NCBI GenBank assembly: GCA_015680685.1
Contig: MNCI01025099.1
Location: 23,641-87,640 of the forward strand
Length of the DNA stretch: 64,000 nt
Origin: Gnetum montanum
Taxonomy: Eukaryota > Streptophyta > Gnetopsida > Gnetales > Gnetaceae
Direction: 5' to 3'
The position numbers and the translations under genes were made by a program. The stretch's first letter is position 1. The number at the start of each line of letters is the position of its first letter. Below, piece after piece: positions 35,895 through 46,789 of the stretch. The notes beneath the pieces were generated by a model that was not told the origin of the DNA, searched no databases, and saw only the letters and a program-made list of their open reading frames with translations.

Positions 35895-37906
35895 ATGTTC
35901 TACTTAGTGAAGGCCATCTCCCAAGCCCTTCACGTGGCTAAAACTAAAGCAAATCTAGTAGAGATCTTCATCCAAGTAGACTCAGTGGTAAAAAATAATT
36001 GGGTTCATCAATGCTACAAAGTGGACCACAAGGAGTATGGCATACTAACCATAGTGGAGCATAATTATTTCAAGATAGTAGCCTACCATCTCAATTCAAT
36101 GGTAAGGCCTAACAAGGTGACAACCTTCTCCACCCATACCTGTGTCTCTCTAAGCAAAAAGCTCCCTGTCAACCTTCCATAGCTATTCTATCTAGATATA
36201 GAGAAGTAATTCAAGGAGAATGAACAAGGAAGGAAGACACTCGCTTTTTCATGTCTTATCAAAAAGTTATGCAAAAGGGTAGGGATAGCCCACTACACTA
36301 ATGACATAGTTAGACATGCTCCTACAACCTCTTAGGTAGAATTGATGAAAGATAAGGTCCCTACTATGACCAAAGAAGAGGAGCATCAATCACCACCACC
36401 ACCCACTCATGAACAATCAATGTTAGAGTCCTGTGTTGGCATTGAGCACATGTGTGAACTTTTTGAGAAAATTCTGTAGTAGTAGTGTGTAGGACCAAGT
36501 GGTAGTGAACCATCTATGTACAAACTAGCCATGAGCCATCTTAATGAGATGACCTGATCCATTAGCTATATGGAGAATGCTACGTCACTAATTTCTACCT
36601 AATGAATGGAGGTGCTTTCAAGGTCAAATCCTAGCACCTGAGAAGTAATGGTTTCTTTTTCAGGATAACCACAATTATCAAAAAATTTTAGGAATGCCAC
36701 TACTTTCTTAATGTGTTTGGAGTGAGGCAAAGAAGCTACTATTTTGGTGATGCAGCATCAAGGGTAGAAAATGGCAGTAGATGTGGTTGCTGATCGAGTG
36801 GCTGAAGCACTCAACGTCCCTATGACATCTATACTAGATGTAACTGTAGTTAAAGATCTGCAAGTGTCTATAGGAGCATCAAGTGGGAGATTTAGGGTAG
36901 CCTAGCATGAAGAGTTTCTAGATTAACTGGTAGGAACCAAGCAACTAATTATCGCCTGTGAAACTTTGAAGCTCATAGGAACAAAATGTCAACATTTGTC
37001 CAACAAAAGTAGGAGTAGCTTGCCAAGGTGAAAATTAAGGAGGTTGGTTGTACAAAATCAAAATCTATTAATGAAGAAGATCTATGCCTTATGTGAGAAG
37101 TCTACAATAGAAATTGCCACCTAGAAAAATAAGGCCCTTAAGTTTGAAAGGGTAAAATATCATTACAAGGACTAAGTTGGCTTGTAGAAGGAGCTAAATA
37201 CAAAACAAATTCAACTAGTGAAGGCAATGATAAATGAGGCCCTCCAGTAGCTCCATTAAGGAGGTAATGTTTAGCAACCCATCTTTGATGGCCTGAATGA
37301 GTACCATTAAGTTGAAATCTACCTCAAGGAGCTATACATTGAGAAGATGATAGAGTATATGGAGCCTACCAACCTCCATTACTCAAACTTGGCAATTTTG
37401 ACTACTAGCAAGTTGTGGTAAAAATTTGAGAAACAAGTGATCAACTTATACCTTTTGTATAAGGTCGAGTTCATGTACCATAAGGGAACTAAGTAGAAGC
37501 TTGAGGTAGCAAACATGGAACTTGAGGTTCTCAAAGTGAAGTTCACTAATCAAAGATCAATAATAGAGAACCTAGACAAAAGAATGAATGACTACTAAGA
37601 GCTACAAAGTGTAGTTAGGGCATTTGACATTGAATGCAAATAGTTCGCTACTTGGTTTGTCAATGTCAAGGAGCTATTCCTTATAATGCCTTGTCCTTGG
37701 GATATTCCCACATCAGTCCACATTAGTGATGTTGTGTAGACCATGTATGATCCCAGAGGTAAGGAAGAGAAGATGAAGGCATTGTTAGATGCCTTTCATC
37801 TTCCACCAGAAGTAGCAACTATAGCCAGACAACCACAACAGTAGCCTTAGCCTCAACACCCACATGCACCGGAGGCAAGAGAAGGTCTTTCAACCCCCTA
37901 GGAACC
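35895..37906 (+). pseudogene. Post-pol ORF of element B
   Basis: The frame opens at MFYLVKAISQALHVAK, about 130 residues into the homologous ORF at 54604, so the N-terminus has been lost. It includes YFKIVAYHLNSMVRPNK and TLAFSCLIKKLCKRVG (plant putative transposon protein-like). A long Lys/Glu/Gln-rich coiled-coil region follows (about 36900-37600), then WFVNVKELFLIMPCPWDIPT (about 37655-37715) and a Pro/Gln-rich tail. Internal stops are mostly TAG/TAA at former Gln codons. Function is unknown; it sits in the position of the env-like ORF of Athila elements, but no signal peptide or membrane segment is seen. Confidence 0.6.
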
Positions 37907-38165
37907 TCCATGACCTAGGACCATCTCATTTTCTTCTTCATCGTTAGTTATCAAAGGAGTTGTGTTATCCATTTTTTTCATGGTGTTCAATTTTTTTGTC
38001 ATAAACATCTAATTTTGTAATGATTGTAAATCCATACACTTGGACACTTAGTTTTTTTTATGTCACTAGTTAGTCAATAATTCCATACCTTCCCAGAATT
38101 CTATAAGAAACTGGTTTATCCTCTTTGTTCACTCGAGGATGAGTGTTCATTCAATCATGGGGGTA

Positions 38166-38995
38166 TGATAAGTCATGTTCATGGGCTGCATCAATGGAAT
38201 CCTATTAACACGATCCCATTAATGCGATCACGTCAATGCAATGTCTATCTTTGGCTATAAATACATCCTCACTAGCCGCATTTATGACATTCCATAGTTA
38301 GTATCCTAGTGAAGCTCTTGCACTTTTCCTTTCCAAAAGTTAGAATATTTTCTAAGTGTCCATAGTAAGAGTGAGAAGTGTATGGTTCTTTATTCAAGCA
38401 CTAATGTACCTGAGCACCTTGGTGTGACTGGCAAAAAAGACAAGCTTTCTTCAAAAACCTTGTAACATTTGGAATTAGCTTAATGTTTACTTAATGCATT
38501 TATTATCTATGCATTTTATTTTAATGCCTTTAATTAATTAGTTCATAGTGATAATTAAAGTGCATAAGTACAATCACTTCAAGTGTATGTTCAATGCTTG
38601 GTAATCCTAGTAGCACCTAACACTTGGTAACCCAGTAGCATTGCAACATGTTCAAGATGTGTACGAAAAGTGGAAATGGATGCATCTATTAGGATTAGTT
38701 AAGAATTAGCTAGTTATTAGATTAATTAATAATTTAATTACTTTATTCTTGTTCTTAGGTAACTTAAACAATAAAACACATAAAATGATAAAAATGATAT
38801 GCCTTAGTTACACTTAATCATACACTAGCACTTGCACTTCACAAGTGAAACTAAGAAGACAACGATGATGTCTTTGATATTCACTACCTAGATCCAGTGT
38901 ACTTGGAGAGCTAAAGTCTACAAAATTCAACCAGATTGTTTAGTGAACACTAGTGATTCGTATTGTTCGGTGTAGGGTATACTCACTACTCACTA
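38166..38995 (+). repeat. 3' LTR of element B
   Basis: It starts TGATAAGTCATG directly after the purine tract and ends ACTCACTA, decayed from ACTCATCA. The U3 short repeats are built on (A/C)GATCCCATTAATGC-type units (38200-38245), and the TATA box CTATAAATAC is at 38255-38264. The R/U5 side matches, in reverse complement, the LTRs at 3-14 kb (for example GGTAATCCTAGTAGCAC near 38600). Confidence 0.75.
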
Positions 38996-41900
38996 GTTAT
39001 TATTACTATTTATTTATTATCTCTAATTGATATATTATTTTATCTTTAGAGAGATTTTCCTCCTTATCTTTATAAGAAAGCCTTTAGTATGAAATGAAAA
39101 TCTATGAGAGCACTTTTGAATAAGGGCAATTTGTTCTTGCAAAATTGTTTTTTTACAAACTTGCAAGAATAACATTACAAATTAAATGTTAAAATCTAAC
39201 TTGTAGTCATAAATAGTTTCCAAATTGATATAACCCTCAATAAATCATTTATGACATGAAGGAATGTGAACTCACAATTGAATATGAACTTTGCCTATGA
39301 TCCACAAACTAGGAACAATAGGGAGAATAATAAAAAATAATAAGTCTAAGTAATAGAATTGATAATGTCTAACTGATGCTTGTAAAAACTAAGTATGGGA
39401 ATTATGCTTATGATGACTTAGAATAAAATAAAAATAATAAGTAAGAAGACTCATATGGAAAAAGTGGTTTTGGTATCCCCTTCCCAATAATCAATATGAT
39501 TTATTAATAAAATATGAAGTTTGCCTCTTATGAAGGGCCAAAACTACATGGGATCATAAAAAAAATGTATGGCAAATAAAATTAATAATAGAAACATAGT
39601 TAATGAGCAAAGTAAATTTTTTACGATGAAATTTAATCTTTGGTAGGTGTAGATATAGGTAGAGAAGCTATAAGTATCATTTAAAATAGGCTTATTTTGA
39701 TGAATTGTATAGCAAGTGATGCTAGAGCTAAGAAAAACTAACATTAGTGCAGGTAACACAAACAATACCTAAGTGATGTTGACACTACATTAGCATCATT
39801 ACGTAAGCTTTTGGGGACTTAGGCATTGAAATGAGCTCGTGGACTACTAGGAGGAACTAGAGTAATCATGCAGCATGTGGAAGATGCTAAGAAGGTAGGC
39901 ACTCGTGCTTTTGATTCAAATCTCACAAAATTAGCCTCTAATTTAAATTTTGATCCAATATTTACAAGGCTAAGATTTCCAAATTTGACCTCAAGTTAAG
40001 TGGAGTTAAAATGAAGCTCATTTTTTAAAAATCAAAGTTTGGAAAAGTTGAGTCATGTAGGTGATGTAGGATGCTAATGTTGATGTAATGACATTACCAT
40101 TGGTGTTAGCAACAACTTCTCTAGAGTTAGAATATTCTCCATCCTTCAAGTTGACATCCCTGGATCTAGAGACCACTTTTGATGTCCAAACCAATACCAA
40201 ATTATGGTGTAACAATGCTTATGAAATGTTGAGAACCTTGTGGAGTCAAACTTTGTGGCTTGCCTATTGCTAATGTTATTATAGTGACACTAATGCTAAT
40301 GTTAACACTAGAGTTGACATTGCCATAGTGACATTGATGTTGATGTTGCCATTAGCATCACCTAGCAACACTTAGTCTTGAATTTAGCTCTAACTTTCCA
40401 AACTACCTTTGAACTTGCTGAATTTGGCATTTGATGCCCTAGCAATGATAACTGATTATTGGAGGGTCCATGAGGTTAAAACTGAGATCAAAATGTTGGT
40501 TTTTTGAATGTATGAAAAGTGTTATAAATGACATCAAAGCTAGTAACATTGACACTAGTAGCATCATTGTTAACTATCCATCCTTAGAAATCTTTTACTA
40601 TCTCATGGCTCAAGGAACTTACTAAAAATGGCTAAAATCAATGCCTGTCATTCTTAGATTTATGTGGATTGGTCATCTGGGATTTGATGAAATTGAAACC
40701 TAGGCCCAAAATGAAGTTTAAAAATGGTGATGAAAAGGTGGCATTGATGCTACATAAGTGTTAGTGTCAATATTACCTATGAAATACTTATTATTTTTCA
40801 CTTTCCAAAGTTACTAAGGTTATCAAAATTCATGTTCATATGTTGCATTATGACTTGGAATGGTCTCTAAAGGCCTTTGGAAGTTGAAAATATATCTTGT
40901 GATGCTATTTCTAGGGACTTTTTGATATTCTAATTTGATGTGAAATTTTGAAATCCCACTCATTCTAGCAAGGAAGAATACCAAAAAGTTGGATACAACA
41001 TTGCCTCCTTTTGATGGACACTACTGAGATGCTGAAGTATGGTCCATCAAGAGAGAATGGATGATGAATTGATTTACTTCCAAAAGAAAGAGGAAAAAAT
41101 GAAGTGGAAAAGGGAAGAATTCTAGAATTTCATTGATCCATTGGTCATGAGGATGATGATATACCATGAAAGGATGAACATGACTACATTCATATACCAT
41201 TGATAATGTTCATACATTGTCCCACTCAAGATTCAACACACCCTTAATAAAATAGAACAAAATCACTCAATTCTCACTAATGTAGTAATAAGAGAAGGGA
41301 AATAGATAGGAAAAGAAGTTACAGGAAGAACAAAAAAAAATTAGAGAGGAGAGATGAAAAATAAAGATATGAGATTGAGAAATTAATAAAATAGGAAAAG
41401 AAATCAAAGACATCACCTATATACCAAGTTGAACTACTATGCCATAGAAGTGGGGCATGATAAGATCCCACACTCTAATGATTATCAATAATTGATAACT
41501 TGATGACTTCTTGTGTTATTGCACTCAAACTCAATATGCCCTTACATAAGGTAAAAATTGAAGCAAGGTCACTCCAATTTGCTTTTAACCCTTTAAAACA
41601 CCAAATCTAGATTATATGCAAGATAAATTAATTGAAAGAAAATAAGAAAACTAGTTATGCTCTCTTAAAGTTGAAAGAAGATTACAAATACAATGGATTC
41701 ATAAACCCATAGAACATCACATTAAAGAATAGACACACTAAATAATGTTATAAAGCATGAGGCTCTACAACCACACCTACGATCAATCTTAATATAAGGT
41801 ACAAGTGATCCAAATCTTTTCTTCACATACAAGACTGAGATCTAAAAACAAAGACACAATGGTCAATATCACACACATGATTAACCACTAAGATGCACAC

Positions 41901-42585
41901 AAATCTCATGCAATCTCTCTACAACTATCTTGCCATAAAAAATGCAATACAAACAAATATTTATCAAAATACAAAACTAAGACCTCACGAAAACCTTCTC
42001 CATAATTAACTTAGAGATTTCCTGTTATTTCCAATCTTGGACATGACATTCTTAGCTATTTTTAAATTGTAACTACGACTTCAAAACTTTTGCTAAGTTG
42101 AATACATGCTTGACAAGATATCTTTCTATCAATTTTAGGCATGGACAAGATGTCTACACTTCTAGCAAGATGTCTTCTTTGGTAGCATGACATCTTTGGT
42201 AAGACGTCTTCACAATAAGACGTTTCCTTATAAATACCTAACTCCTAGGCAAGAAATCTCTTGAGGGTCTAGGACATTTTCAAGCTATCCAAATCCTTTG
42301 TTTCTTAATCAATAGGGATGACAAGGGTTTTGGAAGAGGTGTTCCTACATTTTAAAAAACTCAAGTAAATAATGAAATAGGGGTAGAAGTAATCACCCAC
42401 TCAAAAAGTTTGGTCTCATGAACTTATACAACATCGTTAATAGTTTGATCCTTCGAATGGATTAAGTACTCAAGTTTCTTCACTTCACAAGTACAAGAAG
42501 CTTGTCTCTTCTTGACTACAATTGCCTTTCTCTCCTGGGAAGGCTTGGACTTGTCAACAGGCCATTTCATCCCATCAATGCTACC
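38996..42585. other. AT-rich non-coding stretch with an LTR-like promoter fragment
   Basis: No intact gene is seen. Around 39780-40600 words such as GCTAATGTTGA, GTTGACATT and ATTAGCATCA recur many times. Around 42145-42239, AAGATGTCTT / AAGACGTCTT repeats precede a plus-strand TATA box CTTATAAATACC at 42227-42238, the same layout as in the LTRs described elsewhere but with unrelated sequence. The region 41440-42560 may therefore be part of an LTR of another family. Its ends were not found. Confidence 0.4.
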
Positions 42586-42870
42586 CTAAAAAATTTCATG
42601 TTTTTCTAGTTCTTGGTAATGCACAAGATCTAAAACATTAAAAACAAAAGACATACCCACATCATTTGGTAAGTCAATTCCCAAATCATTGTCATTAATT
42701 TTGGCTTTTATCATAAAAGTACCCATCTTTTTGGCCTTCAATTTTGAGAAGTTGATACCTCTCAACCTCTTCTTCAACCTCTTCTTCAAGTACACCCAAA
42801 CAAGATTAGCAACAACAAATTTAAGCTTCTCTTGCTTTCATTCCTCCTTAGGATTATATTGGATATACTT
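42586..42870 (-). pseudogene. Gypsy integrase C-terminal fragment
   Basis: The minus-strand frame reads INFSKLKAKKMGTFMI, AKINDNDLGIDLPNDVGMS and FVFNVLDLVHYQ. This matches the widespread end of plant Gypsy polyproteins (K-L-x-x-R-x-x-G-P-F-x-I, I-N-D-N-A-Y-x-V-D-L-P, F-N-V-x-D-L). No core domain is seen upstream (higher coordinates), so it is an isolated remnant. Confidence 0.7.
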
Positions 42871-42983
42871 AAAATAATGTTGATAAGAAAAAAAATTGAA
42901 ATACCAATTTATCAATTCGAATATTAGGTGTTGAATTTCTACCTTCGCTCATAGGTATGATTGTCATAAGGATGGCTTCTAAT

Positions 42984-43112
42984 ATTAGTTTGTAAATAAA
43001 AAAATTAAAATATACTTGACACACACACGCACACAAAGATATTAGTTTGTAAACCACTTAAAAATTAAAATATACTTGACAATTTTGAGTACACACACAC
43101 AAAGATATATAT
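42984..43112. repeat. 57-base tandem duplication with CA microsatellite
   Basis: ATTAGTTTGTAAA ... ATATACTTGAC occurs at 42984-43020 and again at 43041-43080, each followed by an (AC)n run (43020-43035 and 43092-43101). It lies about 200 bases downstream of the SAWADEE gene stop. Confidence 0.7.
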
Positions 43113-43295
43113 TATTTCACTAAATTTCCTCCATATAATGATGATAAGATATTCAGTAAACATAGCCGTTCAAAAAAGAGATTAGGCTTTTGCTCATGTA
43201 CAAATCCTCTTACGACCTCTCTTGGTAGAATGAACATTAAACATTGCAACCAACATTAACAATTTTTTTAGTCCAGGATGAAGATATATTTTTCC

Positions 43296-43911
43296 TCAGT
43301 TTAACAAATGGATATCTCCACATCTCACCAGTGTACATTGACCCTTATTTGGTCGAGTTATCCAACGAACATCAAAACCACATGTGCATTCTTCTTCATT
43401 GTCAATATAAAGATGATCAGACTTATGTACCTGTAATAAGATTAAAAAATAGTAAACTCACAAAAACGACCTAAGCAGCAGCAGCAAGAAGATTGAAAAA
43501 AACCAAAAGTGAAAAAAAATGGAAAACGACCTAATCAGCAGCAAGAAGATTGAAAAAAACCAAAAGTGAAAAAAAACTGGAGAAAGAACTAACTCGCGAA
43601 ACTTTGGCGTCGAACAACTTCATATCTTGGCCGTCGGTGTTGTAACGCGCGCACACACGAAGGCCTGCCTTCACTTGGTTGCAGTCTTTGTCTTGCAGCT
43701 GCAGCTGCACAGATCGAAGGCGTAACCTCTCACCGACATTCTTCTTTCGGTGGAAAGTTTTTCTAACGTCCAGATATTCATCGTCCTCCACTCCAAACTC
43801 TTCATAGTGCACTCTCAAAAATTTTTCATTGTCCCTCAACTCCACTGCAACGCTGTACCACGCCTGGTCGTCTGCACATTTAAACTCAAGCTTAGGTAAT
43901 TTAGGCGGCAT
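43296..43911 (-). CDS. SAWADEE-domain protein gene, two exons
   Basis: Exon 1 codes from ATG 43911 to 43594 and exon 2 from 43430 to the TGA at 43296-43298. The intron is 163 bases (GTTAGT at 43593, ending TTACAG at 43431) and in phase 0. The spliced protein is 150 residues: LEFKCADDQAWYSVAVEL, YEEFGVEDDEYLDVR, RLRSVQLQLQDKDCNQV, GLRVCARYNTD, KLFDAKVSR, then H-x8-C-x-C (H112, C121, C123) and FDVRWITRP. This is the SAWADEE fold of plants. In SHH1 this fold is a tandem-Tudor-like, zinc-binding reader of H3K9 methylation used to recruit Pol IV in RNA-directed DNA methylation. No homeodomain is visible, so it is of the standalone SAWADEE type. The aromatic cage was not checked. The frame stays open 67 codons upstream of this ATG, so the true start could be further 5' (see findings). 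CpGs are kept, unlike in the surrounding repeats. Confidence 0.8.
43463..43580. repeat. 60-base tandem duplication inside the SAWADEE intron
   Basis: ACGACCTAA(G/T)CAGCAGC ... GATTGAAAAAAACC ... GTGAAAAAAAA occurs twice, starting at 43466 and 43526. The first copy has one extra AGC. The duplication lies wholly within the 163-base intron and accounts for nearly three quarters of it. The flanking splice signals are not disturbed. Confidence 0.8.
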
Positions 43912-44363
43912 TTTTCCACCCTTTGTTGTACCAGATAGCAAAGGATTCAGGATAGCAGGCATGAATTTATACCTCACAACAAGCATAAAATCATAACAAC
44001 CAGACAACTTCAAGATTTGTTCTACCAGATATTGCTGCCGTATAATCATTGTTATTGTCACTTGAACACATTGCAGCACAGAATGCCACAATCTAGCGTG
44101 CTTTGCCTCGAACTGTTTATGTAATCTAGGATGTTATGACCCATCTATCATCGATTTAGGCATCATTTACCCATTTTGCCGATCCTTCTATCCAATGTCA
44201 AAATTAGTATGCACATATTTCTTATACAACCACAGATATTCCGGAAATTTTGATTTAGCTGATAACTTGAGGTTCCATCTTCCATCTGAAATGTAAGTCT
44301 TTTCAAAATCATAGATAGCAATGGATCGGAATGAAACTTGTTAGAAATAAATCAAGAAGAAAC

Positions 44364-44456
44364 CTGGCCATATTTTTCGCGACAGCGAGCAACGTCCTCT
44401 GAGATCTCGGCACGGACCTTCTCCGCAATGCCTTTGCCGTCAATTACTTTAGCCAT
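44364..44456 (-). CDS. First exon of FolD (methylenetetrahydrofolate dehydrogenase/cyclohydrolase)
   Basis: ATG at 44456 begins 31 codons: MAKVIDGKGIAEKVRAEI, then SEDVARCREKYGQ, ending at CAG|GTTTCTT (donor at 44363) in phase 0. This matches the N-terminus of plant and bacterial FolD, which begins (A)xxIDGKxIAxxIRxEIxxxVxxLxxKxG and continues VPGLAVV in the next exon. FolD interconverts 5,10-methylene-, methenyl- and 10-formyl-tetrahydrofolate. The next FolD exon (VPGLAVV...) was not found on this strand down to coordinate 1, only repeats and the SAWADEE gene. Options are a very long first intron, an orphaned exon copy, or an exon captured by the SAWADEE gene. The sequence lacks stops and keeps CpGs, which argues for recent function. 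Confidence 0.7.
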
Positions 44457-44720
44457 TGCTTTCACTGTCTTCTGTCAACGTTGGCGAGTTAGAGAGGAGT
44501 AATTGAAGTCGAGCGGAGCGTATAGAAGGTGGGAGTATTTGGCTTTGCAGATTTCAGCATCTTATCTCTCATCTGGCAGCAAATTTTCTATTATGGAGTC
44601 GAGTTTTTCTCGTAAATGTCAGGTCATTTTTCAGGCTCTCGGTATTTAGTTTATGGAAACTAGATTGCATTGCATGGTTTAGTTCATGATTGTCATGTCA
44701 TTTCGTGAAAATTCATTAAG
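44457..44720 (-). promoter_or_regulatory. Probable 5' UTR and promoter region of the FolD exon
   Basis: This CpG-retaining sequence (GAGCGGAGCG, CGTTGGCGAG) lies directly upstream of the FolD ATG and contrasts with the CpG-poor repeats on either side. No clear TATA box is seen close to the ATG. Transcription toward lower coordinates is inferred from the exon. Confidence 0.4.
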
Positions 44721-44749
44721 CTCCATTTTACCATATTTTTTTGGTTAGG

Positions 44750-45115
44750 CTTACTAGGTATTGAAACATAGGGACACCTCAAGATTTATAAAAGTTTATA
44801 ACTCAATATTACTTAAAATTGAGCCTCTTACATGGGTTTATAAATCGGTATTACCCCAAAATTTATAGAGGTTTATAACTTAGTACTAAGACAAGATATG
44901 TACCACTAGGCTAACACCTTGTTATTACACACGTTCAATTTGAGATTTACTTCATACTCTAAATAATGGGTAAAATAGCTATAATATAACTACACCCCAA
45001 GATATATAGTCTAATTAAAACTTTATAACTTAGCATTGCAAACTAAAATCAAACGTATGAGTTTGAGCTTTCAAATCAAGAGTGTTTACCACTAGGCTAA
45101 CACCTTATTGTTCCA
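44750..45115 (-). repeat. Two tandem SINE-like units with tRNA-like box A
   Basis: The minus strand carries AAGGTGTTAGCCTAGTGGT twice (near 44905-44925 and 45090-45110). This fits the pol III box A consensus TRGCNNAGTGG. Each copy is followed by the phrase CTAAGTTATAAA...TATA...CTTGGGGTGT or a variant. A convincing box B is not clear. These look like decayed tRNA-derived SINEs upstream of the FolD exon. Confidence 0.4.
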
Positions 45116-45197
45116 AATTGCTTTGTCACCAAAAGATTTGTATGAATAATGAAATGGTCAACATCAATGTGGTGTTGGATCCAAAAAATATTAATAA

Positions 45198-45846
45198 NNN
45201 NNNNNNNNNNNNNNNNNNNNNNNNNNNNNNNNNNNNNNNNNNNNNNNNNNNNNNNNNNNNNNNNNNNNNNNNNNNNNNNNNNNNNNNNNNNNNNNNNNNN
45301 NNNNNNNNNNNNNNNNNNNNNNNNNNNNNNNNNNNNNNNNNNNNNNNNNNNNNNNNNNNNNNNNNNNNNNNNNNNNNNNNNNNNNNNNNNNNNNNNNNNN
45401 NNNNNNNNNNNNNNNNNNNNNNNNNNNNNNNNNNNNNNNNNNNNNNNNNNNNNNNNNNNNNNNNNNNNNNNNNNNNNNNNNNNNNNNNNNNNNNNNNNNN
45501 NNNNNNNNNNNNNNNNNNNNNNNNNNNNNNNNNNNNNNNNNNNNNNNNNNNNNNNNNNNNNNNNNNNNNNNNNNNNNNNNNNNNNNNNNNNNNNNNNNNN
45601 NNNNNNNNNNNNNNNNNNNNNNNNNNNNNNNNNNNNNNNNNNNNNNNNNNNNNNNNNNNNNNNNNNNNNNNNNNNNNNNNNNNNNNNNNNNNNNNNNNNN
45701 NNNNNNNNNNNNNNNNNNNNNNNNNNNNNNNNNNNNNNNNNNNNNNNNNNNNNNNNNNNNNNNNNNNNNNNNNNNNNNNNNNNNNNNNNNNNNNNNNNNN
45801 NNNNNNNNNNNNNNNNNNNNNNNNNNNNNNNNNNNNNNNNNNNNNN
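45198..45846. other. Assembly gap (649 N)
   Basis: Unresolved bases. By comparison with the 38166-38995 LTR, the left end and U3 promoter part of the LTR ending at 46619 should fall in or next to this gap. Reading frames crossing it are meaningless. Confidence 0.95.
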
Positions 45847-46619
45847 TCTAAAGAAAAAACCCAAAGGTTTTGAGGATGCCTTTTCATGTTTTCATCTTTA
45901 CAACCAATCTTGAAAAATCTCCTCTCTATGGTAAGAAAAGGATGAGGCCTTGCCCTTATTCAAAAGCACCCTCATGGGTTTTTACTTCTCAGTAAAGGAT
46001 TCCCTACAAAAAGAATGAGAAAGCTCTAGATGAGCTTCTTGATAAACCTTGCAACATTCTAGATAGCTTAAATATTTTATTCATGCATTTAATGGTTTTA
46101 GTTATTTATTTAACATTCCTCAATAATTAACCTAATTAAGTAATTTAATGAGATAAGCTAAATAGCAATTAAGTAAACACATAAGTACGCCCGCTTCGAG
46201 CATGTGTATGACATTTGGTAATCCTAGCAGCACTTAACGCTTAGTAATCCAACAATGTTACATGTGTTCAGGATGTGTACAGCAAGTGGGATTGGATGTT
46301 TATGTTACGACTAGTTACATGATGGTTAGGTAATTAGATTAAAGTAGACATTAAATTACTTCATTCCTTACCTTATTTATTTCAAGTACCAAAACCATAA
46401 AACACAAAATGATAAAAATCATGTACCTAAATTACACTTAAACCATACCCTTGAGCTCCACAAGTGTAGTTGCGAAGATAACAAATGTTCTCAACATCCA
46501 ATTCACTTCCTAGAGAACTAGTGCATTAGAAACTATAGAGTCTACGAAATTTGATGGGATCGCACGTGAATAGTTTGTGATTCATATGGTTTGGTGTAGG
46601 GGTACCTCGCTGCTCATCA
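45847..46619 (+). repeat. 5' LTR of element C (left end lost in gap)
   Basis: It is the reverse complement of the minus-strand LTR family. It shows GGTAATCCTAGCAGCACTTAACG near 46215-46240 and ends GGTACCTCGCTGCTCATCA at 46619. It is also collinear with the R/U5 part of the 38 kb LTR. Confidence 0.75.
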
Positions 46620-46639
46620 TTAGCACCGTTGCTAGGGAC
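46620..46639 (+). other. Primer-binding site of element C
   Basis: TTAGCACCGTTGCTAGGG follows the LTR terminus directly and corresponds to the tRNA-Asp complement TGGCGCCGTTGCC with decay. It fixes the plus-strand orientation of element C. Confidence 0.65.
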
Positions 46640-46789
46640 TCTTTTTGTTGAAACGTGCGCTATCTAAGATGAGTAAACATTATTAATATCATTGGACAAA
46701 CCCCAAGGTCAACATCATTCTCAATTTATATAATTACAAAAGCACACTGATTTTTTTTTTGTGTTTGCAAAATCTCTTCTTCTCATAGG

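Larger units (their letters stand above)
30480..38995 (+). mobile_element. Athila-like element B, 5' truncated
   Basis: The order is: gag tail (30485-30660, beginning RAVNLQP like element D), protease (30671-31140), RT (31700-32280), RNase H (32520-32900), integrase (33170-33800), C-terminal integrase region to about 34230, an AT-rich spacer with internal TATA box (34260-35890), the post-pol ORF (35895-37906), a purine-rich tract CATGGGGGTA at 38156-38165, and the 3' LTR (38166-38995). The 5' LTR and most of gag are missing. Stops are frequent throughout. Confidence 0.75.

Noticed and set aside
45082-45913. Long open frames across 45.1-45.9 kb
   Set aside because: They run through the 649-base N gap and consist mostly of unknown residues.
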